The notes beneath the pieces were generated by a model, which was given only the letters and a program-made list of their open reading frames with translations, was not told where the DNA came from and did no database searches. Below, in pieces: positions 34,951 through 44,100 of a DNA stretch of 64,000 nucleotides (position 1 is its first letter; every line of letters starts with the position of its first letter). The translations under genes and the position numbers were made by a program. Source of the DNA: Bacillota bacterium (GTDB lineage Bacteria > Bacillota > Clostridia > Acetivibrionales > JAEXSP01); contig JAEXSP010000003.1 of assembly GCA_023453795.1 (NCBI GenBank), positions 1 to 64,000 of the forward strand, in the 5' to 3' direction.

Positions 34951-36081
34951 ATGCTGGAACTGGCGTTGAAAAATGTTTGGAAAAGAAAAACAAGGTCAAT
35001 ACTGACCATACTTGGGATTGTGGTAGCTTTGCAGCTTTATCTTATAATGTCAAGCATCATGAACCAATATGAGGAGGATATTAACAAGCAGGTATCAGGC
35101 ATTGCAGGAAAGGTTCTTGTTCAGATGAAAACAGAAAGCGGAAGAGGCAGCTTCTTTCCTGTTGATAGTGCCGTTAAGCAAAGTGATGCAGAAGCAATAA
35201 TAAAACTGCAGGGTGTCGATCAAAAGAGAAGTTCTATGCTGATTTTTCAGGAGATTGTTCCGGCCAGCGCTCCCAATATGCCGCCTGATGTTCTAGGCGT
35301 AGGTGTTGAGCCCGGAAAAGAGGAAGCTTATTTCGGAAACCTCAAAATAAAGGGCAGTGGAACTCTGAAATCCGAAAATGATGTTATCCTTGGAAAAAAT
35401 GCAGCCAGCTGGGCAAAGCAAAAGCATAACGCAGATTTGGGGGGCACTGTCAAGATAAAGGGGAAAGAATTTAAGATTATAGGTATTCTTCCATCTGTAT
35501 CAAGCTCAATTGACAATTCGTTCATTATTCCTTTGACCACCGCACAGGACATTTTTGTCCGTCCGCAGCTTATAAATGCCATATTACTTACGGCAAGAGA
35601 CACAGATAAGGTGGATGAGCTCGCAGCAATTATTCAAAAAGGTAATTCGAAACTGATTGCATCCACTTCCAAGGATATGCAAAAGAGTGCTGACGAGATA
35701 TTAAAGGGGCAAAGAGTCTTCTTCGCAATGATTAATGATACAATCGTTGTTGTTGCAGCGTTTATAATAATGATAGTAATGGTTATGGCGGTACATGAGC
35801 GCAAAAAGGAAATAGGAACCCTTAAAGCAATAGGAGCTTCAAGATGGAAGGTTCTGCGGATGATTATCGCGGAGAGCCTTACTTTAAGCCTTATAGGAGG
35901 ATTGTTATCAGTACCGGCATCTATGGTATTTATCAAAATTCTCATGGACACATGGTTCTTTGACTTTGGACAGTGGATGCAGACTATCATAGTTGCCATC
36001 ATCCTTGGAGTAATTTCCGGATTGTGGCCTGCTTGGTCGGCACAGCGTGTAAATCCGCTTGAAAGCTTGAGATATGAATAA
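34951..36081 (+). CDS. ABC transporter permease (MacB/FtsX type)
   Basis: 376 residues. One N-terminal TM (about 18-36) is followed by a large extracytoplasmic MacB-PCD-type domain (about 40-265). Three C-terminal TM segments carry the family landmarks VHERKKEIGTLKAIGAS and LIGGLLSVPAS and the ending NPLESLRYE. It pairs with the ATPase immediately downstream to form a mechanotransmission-type exporter, often for lipoproteins or peptides. No adaptor protein is encoded nearby. AAGGAG precedes the ATG. Confidence 0.93.
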   Translation: MLELALKNVWKRKTRSILTILGIVVALQLYLIMSSIMNQYEEDINKQVSGIAGKVLVQMKTESGRGSFFPVDSAVKQSDAEAIIKLQGVDQKRSSMLIFQEIVPASAPNMPPDVLGVGVEPGKEEAYFGNLKIKGSGTLKSENDVILGKNAASWAKQKHNADLGGTVKIKGKEFKIIGILPSVSSSIDNSFIIPLTTAQDIFVRPQLINAILLTARDTDKVDELAAIIQKGNSKLIASTSKDMQKSADEILKGQRVFFAMINDTIVVVAAFIIMIVMVMAVHERKKEIGTLKAIGASRWKVLRMIIAESLTLSLIGGLLSVPASMVFIKILMDTWFFDFGQWMQTIIVAIILGVISGLWPAWSAQRVNPLESLRYE

Positions 36082-36106
36082 TACCATTGACAAGGAGATT
36101 AACGAT

Positions 36107-36772
36107 ATGATTATACAAGTCGAGAACCTATGGAAAAAATATGGAATGAAAGAAACAGAAGTCAATGCACTTCAGGGAATAAACTTGTCTGTGAATGAAG
36201 GAGAGTTTGTAGCCTTGATCGGACCTTCCGGATGCGGCAAATCAACTCTGTTGCATCAGCTTGGAGCAATGGATACACCTGACAGAGGGAAGATAATCCT
36301 TGAGGGACAAGAGCTTGGAAAAATGAGCGGAGCACAGTTGACACGGGTGAGGCTGCACAGAATAGGCTTCATTTTTCAGACCTTTAACCTTGTTCCGACA
36401 CTAACGGCGTTGGAAAACGTTGCACTTCCTATGAAGCTTGCAGGAATGTCGAGAAGAGCTTCGCACGAAAAAGCGGGATTGCTCCTGGAAAAGGTAGGCT
36501 TGAAGGAACGTGCAAAGCATGTGCCTGCTCAGCTGTCAGGAGGACAGAAGCAAAGAGTTGCAATAGCGAGGGCATTGTCAAACGATCCGGCATTAATACT
36601 GGCCGATGAACCGACAGGAAACCTCGATAGTGAAAGCGGTGAAACTATTATGCAGCTGCTTGAAGGGCTAAACAGGGATGGACATACTATCCTCATGGTC
36701 ACTCACAATCCGGAGTTGGCTGAACGTGTCGGAAAAGTAATAAGAATGAAGGATGGAAAACTCTGCGGGTAA
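36107..36772 (+). CDS. ABC transporter ATP-binding protein (MacB/LolD type)
   Basis: 222 residues. Walker A is GPSGCGKST, the Q-loop lies in IFQTFNLVPTLTALENV, the signature is LSGGQKQR, Walker B is LILADEPTGNLD, and the switch His is in VTHNPE. The ATG at 36107 has AAGGAG (36092-36097). The in-frame ATG at 36074 overlaps the permease stop without a ribosome site. It energises the permease at 34951. Its last codons (DGKLCG-stop) recur as a fragment at 38019-38039. Confidence 0.94.
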   Translation: MIIQVENLWKKYGMKETEVNALQGINLSVNEGEFVALIGPSGCGKSTLLHQLGAMDTPDRGKIILEGQELGKMSGAQLTRVRLHRIGFIFQTFNLVPTLTALENVALPMKLAGMSRRASHEKAGLLLEKVGLKERAKHVPAQLSGGQKQRVAIARALSNDPALILADEPTGNLDSESGETIMQLLEGLNRDGHTILMVTHNPELAERVGKVIRMKDGKLCG

Positions 36773-36786
36773 AAATACGATTTAAT

Positions 36787-36817
36787 GGGGGATAGGCCTT
36801 GCGCCTATCCCTTTTTT
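36787..36817. terminator. Terminator after the ABC ATPase
   Basis: GGGATAGGC (36789-36797) pairs with GCCTATCCC (36803-36811), followed by TTTTTT. An identical hairpin without the T-run on + is at 38055-38077. Confidence 0.9.
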
Positions 36818-36829
36818 ATAGAAAAAAGT

Positions 36830-36865
36830 TTACAACAAGATGAATACAAAATATTTATCTGGTTC
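36830..36865 (-). pseudogene. Remnant of a SUKH gene 3' end
   Basis: Read on the minus strand, the twelve codons give EPDKYFVFILL-stop, which aligns residue for residue with ELDKPFAFRSL-stop at the end of the intact SUKH gene (38099). Nothing further upstream is recognisable. It marks the place where a third SUKH copy, or the original junction, once lay. Confidence 0.65.
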
Positions 36866-36889
36866 TAACTACTTCTTTATAATTTTACT

Positions 36890-37078
36890 GAAAAGGCATT
36901 AAAAGTGTTAAAGTATTATAACGGTAGTCTGGACGGCACTTTTGGGGATGCATTGGAGGACAGTGTAAGAAAATTTCAGAAGGACCATAGAGTGCATGTT
37001 ACAGGAAAAATCAATACAAGCACTCATAATTTAATTAACCAGCTTTACAATGGTGCACAGAATATAGAACAGCAATAA
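36890..37078 (+). pseudogene. Peptidoglycan-binding domain fragment without a start
   Basis: A 62-codon open stretch reads EKALKVLKYYNGSLDGTFGDA, then VRKFQKDHRVHVTGKINTSTHNLI. This matches the PG_binding_1 pattern (LGYY-G-DG-FG ... FQ---G---TG). No ATG and no ribosome site precede it, and a stop lies about seven codons upstream. It is the C-terminal leftover of a cell-wall hydrolase or spore-coat-type protein. The sequence 37079-37222 after it is AT-rich with nothing identifiable beyond the ribosome site of the next gene. Confidence 0.6.
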
Positions 37079-37222
37079 CTGTATAACTTTGCATTATAAG
37101 TTTGTAAATAGATGGCTGTCAGTGTATAATTTATAATAAACTGAATAAGCGCTAGCTGGTCGAGAATAATCTTTATTCATGTATTGGTACTATTTGGGTA
37201 AATTGTATAGGGAGGAAATTAT

Positions 37223-38014
37223 TTGAAAAAGGGTTTAATCTTTTTAGCATTTTTCATTGTGATAAATATATCGTTAACTGGGTGCGGCAAAGATAATTTA
37301 AAAAATAATACTACTGCGAGTGAGAACATTAACACAATTCATATCTTTGATTATGTGAATTCATTTAAGTATGGCGGAAAACAGTTTTTATACTCAAAAA
37401 TGGATTTTATTCAGAGTGAAAACTACACTTACTTTATTTTAGATAAACATAAAAAGGAAATCTCGATTACAAAAATTTTAAATGCTAAAGGTAAACTTAC
37501 TATTCCAAACAGACTGGATGGATTTAAGGTAGTTTGCGTCGGCGTGCCATTAAATAATTTTGCTGCATATGAAGAAGGAGAATATGTTCCTGAGTCACAA
37601 TACTGCATTCTTGATAAAAAGGATGTTAATAATGTTACAAGCCTTTTTATTTCTGAAGACATTAAAAATATAGGTATCGGAGCTTTTATTAATATGACCC
37701 GTTTAAAACAGGTTTTACTGCCTGACAGTCTTGAATGCATTGGCATTAACGCTTTCGCTAATACCGGTATTGAGGATTTGGTGCTTCCTGTAAATCTAAA
37801 ATCTGTTAGAATGAGTTCTTTTTATGGATGTAATTATTTGAAAAAAGTAACCGTTAACAGCAAAAACGTTTTGTTTGAAAATGAGTATCCTGCTTTCAAA
37901 GGCTGCGATAGCCTTAAAGAAGTTGCATGGGGCAATGTTGAAAATGTTGATATGGGTGGATTTCGATTGAACGATTTAGAAAGAGTCGTAATGCCATCAA
38001 CGATGAAGAAATAG
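37223..38014 (+). CDS. BspA-like leucine-rich-repeat lipoprotein, probably truncated
   Basis: 263 residues. A signal segment with lipobox SLTGC (C21) is followed by a region of unknown type and then LRR_5/BspA-type repeats (IGIGAFINMTRLKQVLLPDSLECIG, then INAFANTGIEDLVLPVNLKSV). The start has GGGAGG (37211-37216); the first codon is TTG. The frame ends at MPSTMKK, three bases before the repeat arm that begins at 38017. The 3' end was therefore probably cut off when that arm was joined. Proteins of this type are surface-exposed and may bind host or substrate proteins. AT-rich compared with its neighbours. Confidence 0.72.
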   Translation: MKKGLIFLAFFIVINISLTGCGKDNLKNNTTASENINTIHIFDYVNSFKYGGKQFLYSKMDFIQSENYTYFILDKHKKEISITKILNAKGKLTIPNRLDGFKVVCVGVPLNNFAAYEEGEYVPESQYCILDKKDVNNVTSLFISEDIKNIGIGAFINMTRLKQVLLPDSLECIGINAFANTGIEDLVLPVNLKSVRMSSFYGCNYLKKVTVNSKNVLFENEYPAFKGCDSLKEVAWGNVENVDMGGFRLNDLERVVMPSTMKK

Positions 38015-38016
38015 TC

Positions 38017-38137
38017 AGGATGGAAAGCTCTGCGGTTAAAAATTCGATTAATGGGGGATAGGCCTTGCGCCTATCCCTATTGTTTACTGTAAAAAAGTTT
38101 ACAACGATCTGAATGCAAAAGGTTTGTCCAGTTCCAA
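38017..38137. repeat. Right arm of the degenerate direct repeat
   Basis: It contains a fragment reading DGKLCG-stop (38019-38039), the same peptide as the ABC ATPase C-terminus but with synonymous changes. The identical hairpin (38055-38077) follows, then the true 3' end of the SUKH gene. It pairs with 36750-36870. Confidence 0.8.
38055..38077 (-). terminator. Hairpin ending the SUKH operon
   Basis: The stem GGGATAGGC/GCCTATCCC is identical to the one at 36789. It lies 22 bases after the stop of the SUKH gene on the minus strand. The tail is only moderately T-rich there. Confidence 0.55.
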
Positions 38138-39511
38138 TTCATCAAGCCATTCACTGCGTTCATCGTTGAAGCAGAAAACCGGATCATCAATCTGCGGTAA
38201 CCGAAATAATTCGCTGAAGGAATCCATAGTTTCCTTAAAGGGCGTTGGATATCTCCCGTTGGTGGGGAATCCGGGCGACTGCATGAGCCTGTCGAAATTT
38301 TTCAAAAGCTGTTCCCGGATATCAGCAGGAAAAATCAAATCCGGCTCTTCTTTTTTCTTTAAAATGTACAGTAGAGAGAGGCTTCCGGCCAATGTAAATA
38401 AAACTGAGTAGTAATTAAAAGTCCGGTTATTTTCTTTCTTGTCGAACTCGGTCCCATCAGGTTCAAATGCCAAGGGTTTGATGAGCCGACCGTCAGCAAC
38501 TGAAGCCCATTTACCGAATAGATCGGCTATTAAGCTGCTTGCTTCCTCAAAGGATAATTTGTTAAAAATTGAAGCATATCGGTAGCTGTGGTCAGGAATG
38601 TGCAATCCCTTAATCCCTTCAAAACCTCTGTAATAAGGTTGATAATCCGAACCGATTCTGAAAAAATTCCTGGCTGACTCCTCCGGCTCGCTGTCCAGCA
38701 TTTTTCTTAGAAAGTTATGTGGGTCACTGATGGCGGTTTCATATACATCTTTCTTGACGGATATTTTTTTAACCTCACCTTGGGCCACCCAATATTTGCC
38801 CGCCAAATCGAAGTCCACCAGCACGAAATCCTTGCCGTAATACCTGTGAACGCCTTCTGTTTGAACCTGTTTAACCACACTGCCCCGTTCAGTGCCCTTA
38901 AATACTTTAACTCTGGTGCCGGGTTCAATTTTCTGAACCGACTTTGGGGGTTTTTGAAGTAATTTAGCAATTTGTAGAATTTCGTCCTGATTTCCAAAAC
39001 CAAAGTATTTACCGGCCCAACCGTTAGTAATGTGGCACTCCAGGGCTTTTTCAATAAATTCATCCATTGTCGAGGCAACAGGAATATATTCATCCTCCTC
39101 AGCGGGACAGGCAACTACGATTTTGGCATCAGAGATATCACTGCCATCGGCAAGCAAGTAATAAAAAGCATATTGCGGCTCTATCCATTCCAGTGGAATG
39201 AATCTAAATCCGGACGGAAAATTATATTCATCCTTCGGAGGATACCTGAAGTCCCCTATTCTTTCTAAAGGCGGTATTCTGAGGCCAAGCGTGAGGTTCG
39301 TGTTATTTTTGAATAAAGCAAAAATATCACAGCCGTTCATTACAGAATAAAAGTCCAAAAGGGACTCGGGCAAAGAAGCCTTTGCTTTGCTTAGTATTTT
39401 GCTGCTGACCGGAGGCCGGACTTCGCTGTATGTAAAGTGCAAATCATTCCTTTTAATAATCGTTTCTAAAAATACCTTCAACTTCTTTGTAATTTCGATG
39501 GAATTTTTCAT
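38099..39511 (-). CDS. SUKH (SMI1/KNR4) domain protein, copy A
   Basis: 470 residues. The N-terminal 160 residues resemble the SMI1/KNR4 fold (ASLPESLLDFYSVMNGCDIF, then IPLEWIEP, then VVACPAEEDEYIPVASTMDEFIE). A middle SH3-like strand region (GTRVKVFKGTERGSVVKQ) and a C-terminal half of unknown type follow. SUKH proteins often serve as immunity proteins against polymorphic toxins. No toxin gene is adjacent, so this is only a family hint. The ATG at 39511 follows AAGGGGGAAG, while the frame is open to 39547. It lies 41 bases after its paralogue, copy B. Confidence 0.65.
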   Translation of the reverse strand: MKNSIEITKKLKVFLETIIKRNDLHFTYSEVRPPVSSKILSKAKASLPESLLDFYSVMNGCDIFALFKNNTNLTLGLRIPPLERIGDFRYPPKDEYNFPSGFRFIPLEWIEPQYAFYYLLADGSDISDAKIVVACPAEEDEYIPVASTMDEFIEKALECHITNGWAGKYFGFGNQDEILQIAKLLQKPPKSVQKIEPGTRVKVFKGTERGSVVKQVQTEGVHRYYGKDFVLVDFDLAGKYWVAQGEVKKISVKKDVYETAISDPHNFLRKMLDSEPEESARNFFRIGSDYQPYYRGFEGIKGLHIPDHSYRYASIFNKLSFEEASSLIADLFGKWASVADGRLIKPLAFEPDGTEFDKKENNRTFNYYSVLFTLAGSLSLLYILKKKEEPDLIFPADIREQLLKNFDRLMQSPGFPTNGRYPTPFKETMDSFSELFRLPQIDDPVFCFNDERSEWLDELELDKPFAFRSL

Positions 39512-39552
39512 GCAGCTTCCCCCTTGTTTTGTCATTACTGTAATCATAAAGC

Positions 39553-40977
39553 TTATTTATAAGATCTGAATCCAAAAGGTTTGTCCAGTCCCAATTCATC
39601 AAGCCATTTGCTGCGTCCATTGCTGAAAATTGATTCTTCAATTCGTTGTAGCTGAAATAATACTTTAAATGAATCCATTGTTTCCTTAAAATGATCTGGA
39701 GATCCATAGTTTGTGGGAAATTCCTGTGATTCCATTAGCTTCTCAAAATGTTTCAATAGCTGTTCTTGGATATAGGTAGGCATCGTAAAATCTGGCTCTT
39801 GCTTTTTCTTTAAAATATATAGTATAGCGAGGCAGCCAGCTAATGTAAATAAAACTGAGTAGTAATCAAAAAATATTCTATGTTCTTTCTTCTCGAACTC
39901 TGTACCATCAAGTTTGAATTCCAAGGAGTCCTTGATCCGACCTTTAATAGAGGAAGACCATTTGCCGAATAGCTCGGTTATTATGCTGCTTGCTTCCTCA
40001 AAGGATAATTTATTAAAAATTGAAGCATATCGGAAGCTGTGTTTAGGAATATGCAATCCCTTAATTTTGTCAAAACTGTAATAAGATTGATCGTCATAAC
40101 CGATTCTGTGAAAATTTCTGGCCGACTCCTCCGGTTCGCTGTCCAGCATTTTTTTCATAAAGTCAGCCGGATCACTGATTGCGGTTTCATATACATCTTT
40201 TTTGCGGGGTACTTTTTTAACCTCATCTTTAGGCACCCAATGTTTGCCTTTCAAATCGAAGTCCACAAGTACAAAGTCTTTGCCGTAATAGTCGTGAACT
40301 CCTTCTGTTTGAACCTGTTTAACCACAGTGCCCCTTTCAATCTGTTCAGTGTATTTAAATACTTTTACCCTAGTACCGGGTTCAAATTCTGGAAATGGCT
40401 TTGGGGGTTTTGGGGGCTTTTGGAGTAATCTTGCAATTTTATTAATTTCATCCTGTCTACCACAACCAAAGAATTTATAGGCCCAACCTAAAGTTAGGCA
40501 GGACTGTAGGGCTTTTTCAATAAATTCATCCATTGTTGAGGCAACAGGAACAAATTCATCCTCCTCTGCGGGACAAGCAACTACGATTTTGGCTTCAGAG
40601 ATATCACTGCCATCGGCAAGCAAATAATAAAAAGCACATTCCGGTTCCATCCATTCCAGCGGAATAAACTTATATCCTGAAGGAAAATTATATTCATCCT
40701 TCGGGGGATATCTGAATCCATCTATCCTTTCCAAAGGGGGGATTCTGAGGCCAAGCGAGAGCTCCGTGTTATTTATAAATGAGGCCAGAATATCACAGCC
40801 GTTCATGACTGAATAAAAGTCCAAAAGGGACTCGGGCAAAGAAGCCTTTGCTTTGTTGAGTTCTTTGGGATTGGCCGGAGGACCGACTTCGCAGAAGGAA
40901 AAATGTAAATCATTCCTTTTAATAATCGTTTCTAAAAATGCTTTTAACTTCTTTGCAGTTTCGATTGAATTTTCCAT
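39553..40977 (-). CDS. SUKH (SMI1/KNR4) domain protein, copy B
   Basis: 474 residues and a close paralogue of copy A over the full length, including LPESLLDFYSVMNGCDI, PAEEDEFVPVAST and KLSFEEASSIITELFGKWSS. It has a three-residue insertion in the TEQIERGTVV loop and a Pro-rich PPKPPKPFPEF linker. AAGGAGGAAG precedes the ATG at 40977. The tandem duplication is recent enough that the ribosome sites and flanks also match. It may be immunity-related or of other function. Confidence 0.65.
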   Translation of the reverse strand: MENSIETAKKLKAFLETIIKRNDLHFSFCEVGPPANPKELNKAKASLPESLLDFYSVMNGCDILASFINNTELSLGLRIPPLERIDGFRYPPKDEYNFPSGYKFIPLEWMEPECAFYYLLADGSDISEAKIVVACPAEEDEFVPVASTMDEFIEKALQSCLTLGWAYKFFGCGRQDEINKIARLLQKPPKPPKPFPEFEPGTRVKVFKYTEQIERGTVVKQVQTEGVHDYYGKDFVLVDFDLKGKHWVPKDEVKKVPRKKDVYETAISDPADFMKKMLDSEPEESARNFHRIGYDDQSYYSFDKIKGLHIPKHSFRYASIFNKLSFEEASSIITELFGKWSSSIKGRIKDSLEFKLDGTEFEKKEHRIFFDYYSVLFTLAGCLAILYILKKKQEPDFTMPTYIQEQLLKHFEKLMESQEFPTNYGSPDHFKETMDSFKVLFQLQRIEESIFSNGRSKWLDELGLDKPFGFRSYK

Positions 40978-41089
40978 GTAGCTTCCTCCTTGTTTTGTCA
41001 TTACTATAAAGTCTACATGTTTTATCTTAAAAAAACAATCTGGTTGCTTATGATTTGTTAAGGTATTAATAATGTTTTGGCTTATAAAT

Positions 41090-41115
41090 AAAGGGTGAGG
41101 ATAACCTCACCCTTT
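41090..41115 (-). terminator. Terminator after the macroglobulin-like gene
   Basis: AAAGGGTGAGG (41090-41100) and CCTCACCCTTT (41105-41115) form a perfect 11-pair stem with a four-base loop, just after the stop at 41123 on the minus strand. Confidence 0.75.
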
Positions 41116-41122
41116 AGCCGTA

Positions 41123-44100
41123 TTACTTTATCTCAACAATATCTACATTGCTTACATTTATACTATCCTTTGATGACATACTTTGTATGATTGTCCCGTC
41201 TGCTGTGTAGGTTCCCGGTGATACCACTCTGGCATAATATGTGAGGTCTCTGTAATCTCCGTCGTCGTTTTTGTAAACGTAGAAGGTTACCTTTTGCCCG
41301 TCAATGTTGTAATAACAGTAATAATCATCGTCATTTACACCCATCAATGCAGGAGAATCAATCGGCTTCAAACCTGAAGGAAGATAGTCCGTTATCTGGT
41401 AGCTGCCGTCCAGCGCTTTTTTCCCGGCATCCCAACTGATATGCACCTTTACAATATCGTCCTTTTTGAAAGTAGTAGTAGCTGCCGAGTCATCACCATA
41501 AATTGTATAACTTCTGCTCACCGATATATTGTCGTCTGTTTTGCTGATCTCAGTTACTCCCTGTTTATAAAGGGATACCAGTGACACTTCGCCTTCCACA
41601 CTATTGACCTTGAACTGTGAGAGGTTTTGTGAGGGTATTTTGAGAGCAAACATTTGTCCGTTGTTAAGTTCTTTTGTCTCGGTTTTGTCATAGAGGCTGT
41701 AGCTGATTTTTACTGTTCCTTCCTTGTGCTTGCCTATTTCTTCATTAATATAAAGCAGCTTTTCAATATTAATGAGAATATCCTGGGTGTAGTTCGAAAT
41801 ACAGTAATTGTACAATCCTTCCTTTTGAGGCATATCGAGTTTTGCAGCCAATATTGACGCTAGAGATGTGCATTCCAGGATGTCATCATTGTCTGAGCCT
41901 GTATTAACTCTGAAATACGGCTTGAACTCTTCGATATTCTTTAATATGAGTTCATTATATATTTTTTGAGCCTTTGGTATTTCTCCGAGCTGACAGTAAG
42001 CCAAAGCTATATACAGCATATCTTTGATGCTTGCGTTGGAAACCTTTGCTGCCTTATCCAATTCAAGCAGAACAGGTTCCTTCAATACCGACAGTCCATA
42101 TAGTGCGTTGCCCTTGATTCCGCTAGAATCGCCATATAGTATGTCATAGAAATATTCCTTCAGCTTTGCCGCATTGACATCATCCTTGACGAAGGCTGCA
42201 AGCTTGGCGGTTAAATCGGCTTCGCTGTTCCCGTAAGGCAGAAGCGCCAAACCGCCGTCACTCTTTTGATAGTCTTTTGGGTTGAAGGATGTTTCCCAAG
42301 GTTCTATATCAGAATCCTTGAAATATTTTTTGATAAGGTCTGAAGCCACAATGTTTGACAGCTTCTGATCGATCCTGTTTCCACAGGTATACATTAAATG
42401 AGTCAGTTCAGGCAGGAACATTCCTCTGCTCTTATCAAGGAAAATCAGTCTTGTTATTCCTGATTCGCCTCCCTGTATCTGAATTCCGGGTTTCAGGTCA
42501 TAATACTGTGCAGCGTCAATTTGATGATAGGATTCAATTACATTTATCTCTTGTTTAAGTGCATCGGAAAGGCCATTATCCGTATAGGCTTTAATAATTA
42601 TGCCATCCTTGCCTTCGTTTAATTTCCATAAAGGAATATCAACCCTATCAAATGCAGCGCCTTCTCCCTTCACAACCATAGATGGATCGGAAGAGCTACT
42701 GACTTCGAAATGAACCTTATCTCCGGCTTTAAGTTTGCTCCCGTATGCGGTTGCCCCGAGAACAGGCTTATCGCCAGCTAGATAAGTAGTGTTGAAGGAA
42801 CTGTTGATGAAGAAGGGCAGTGTTACTTTCAGTGAAACCTTGTTGCTCCCTCCAGACAAATCTGTTGTGACACCTGATAATGTAACTCTCCAGGAGGTTA
42901 TATTGTCAGGTATTTTAAATGTTAACTCACCGTATCCTTTATTATCGGTAGTTATTGTGTTGAAATATGCGGTATCTTTAAAATCCTGCCTGACTGATGC
43001 TGGGGCATGAGCAGCTTCTTTTTTGGAAGACTGCATCTTCCAATTTGTAGGCGCAGCCTCATCTGCGGCAATATCATTGAGGCTATAGGTAGCCCCACTT
43101 GAGCCGCTTAATCTGTTGGCAGACTCAATTCCGGAATTAACATGTGATTCATAAGAGAAATCTATGCCGCTGGGAACAGAAGAATAAAGAGCCGACAGTG
43201 TATCGAAATACTGTTCTTGAAGCTTGAACAATGCTTCATCCACAATGCTTGCATTAATCACAGCTTTTTTAGGTTTTCCGGATTTGTCCTTTGCGTTTAT
43301 CTTTATTGTAACGGTATCACCTGGCTTGTAGGATGTCTTGTCTGCTTTAGCGCTGATGGTAAGTTCTTTTTCCTGATAATCAAATGCCGCATTAAATAAT
43401 TCCGATTCTATATATGTTGTACCGTTGAAATAGATGCCTGTGACATATATGTTTGGTGCATATTTGTCGGACATTGCAAATGAGTATATGGGCTTGCTTG
43501 AAGCAGTATACTCCCTTATCCCGTTCTGTGACTTGATATAAAGGTATTTTCCTTCCGGTAATGCTGTTTTTCCTTTCTTGAATGTCAGCGAAACAACCTG
43601 ACCTGATTTATATGCTTGGTCCTTTCCGAAAAGGTAGTATCGGGTGTCATTATAACTGTTATAGTCATATAGGTAGTTTTCCCCAAAGTATACAGAGAAT
43701 TTCATGTTTCGGCCTGAATTGTCGGTACAGAATACTTCTGCAGTATAATAGCTGTCTTCAATATCGGGAAGGTCGAAGACGGCGGAGGTTTTCCCGTCTT
43801 TGTCGGTTGTCATGCTGAATTGCTTGACTGCTTCCTTATGAAGGTCATATCTGTAGGTTTTCCGGGTTACTTTATTAATAAAATCATAGTACTGGCCATC
43901 TGCTACCTTTACCCATGTATTTCTATATACGGTGCCTTTAAGCTCTTTCCCGGCTGTCGGCTTTGAAAGGTAGTCAGAGTAATCCTTGGCGGTTCCGTTG
44001 TTTAGCCTGTCGAGTGTAATATCGTTCAGAACTGCATTTATAGTTTTTTTGTTTTTCTTCATATCAGTGCTGATGTTGACATTAACATCATTAACGAATA

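Larger units (their letters stand above)
36750..36870. repeat. Left arm of a degenerate direct repeat (ABC 3' end, terminator, SUKH 3' remnant)
   Basis: This arm holds the last codons of the ABC ATPase, the GGGATAGGC hairpin, and a remnant of a SUKH gene 3' end. It matches 38017-38137 at an offset of 1266-1269 bases with a few small indels. The hairpin core is identical and similarity falls outward. Confidence 0.8.

Noticed and set aside
36074..36106. Earlier ATG for the ABC ATPase overlapping the permease stop
   Set aside because: The AAGGAG at 36092-36097 serves the ATG at 36107 and the extra residues are not family-like.
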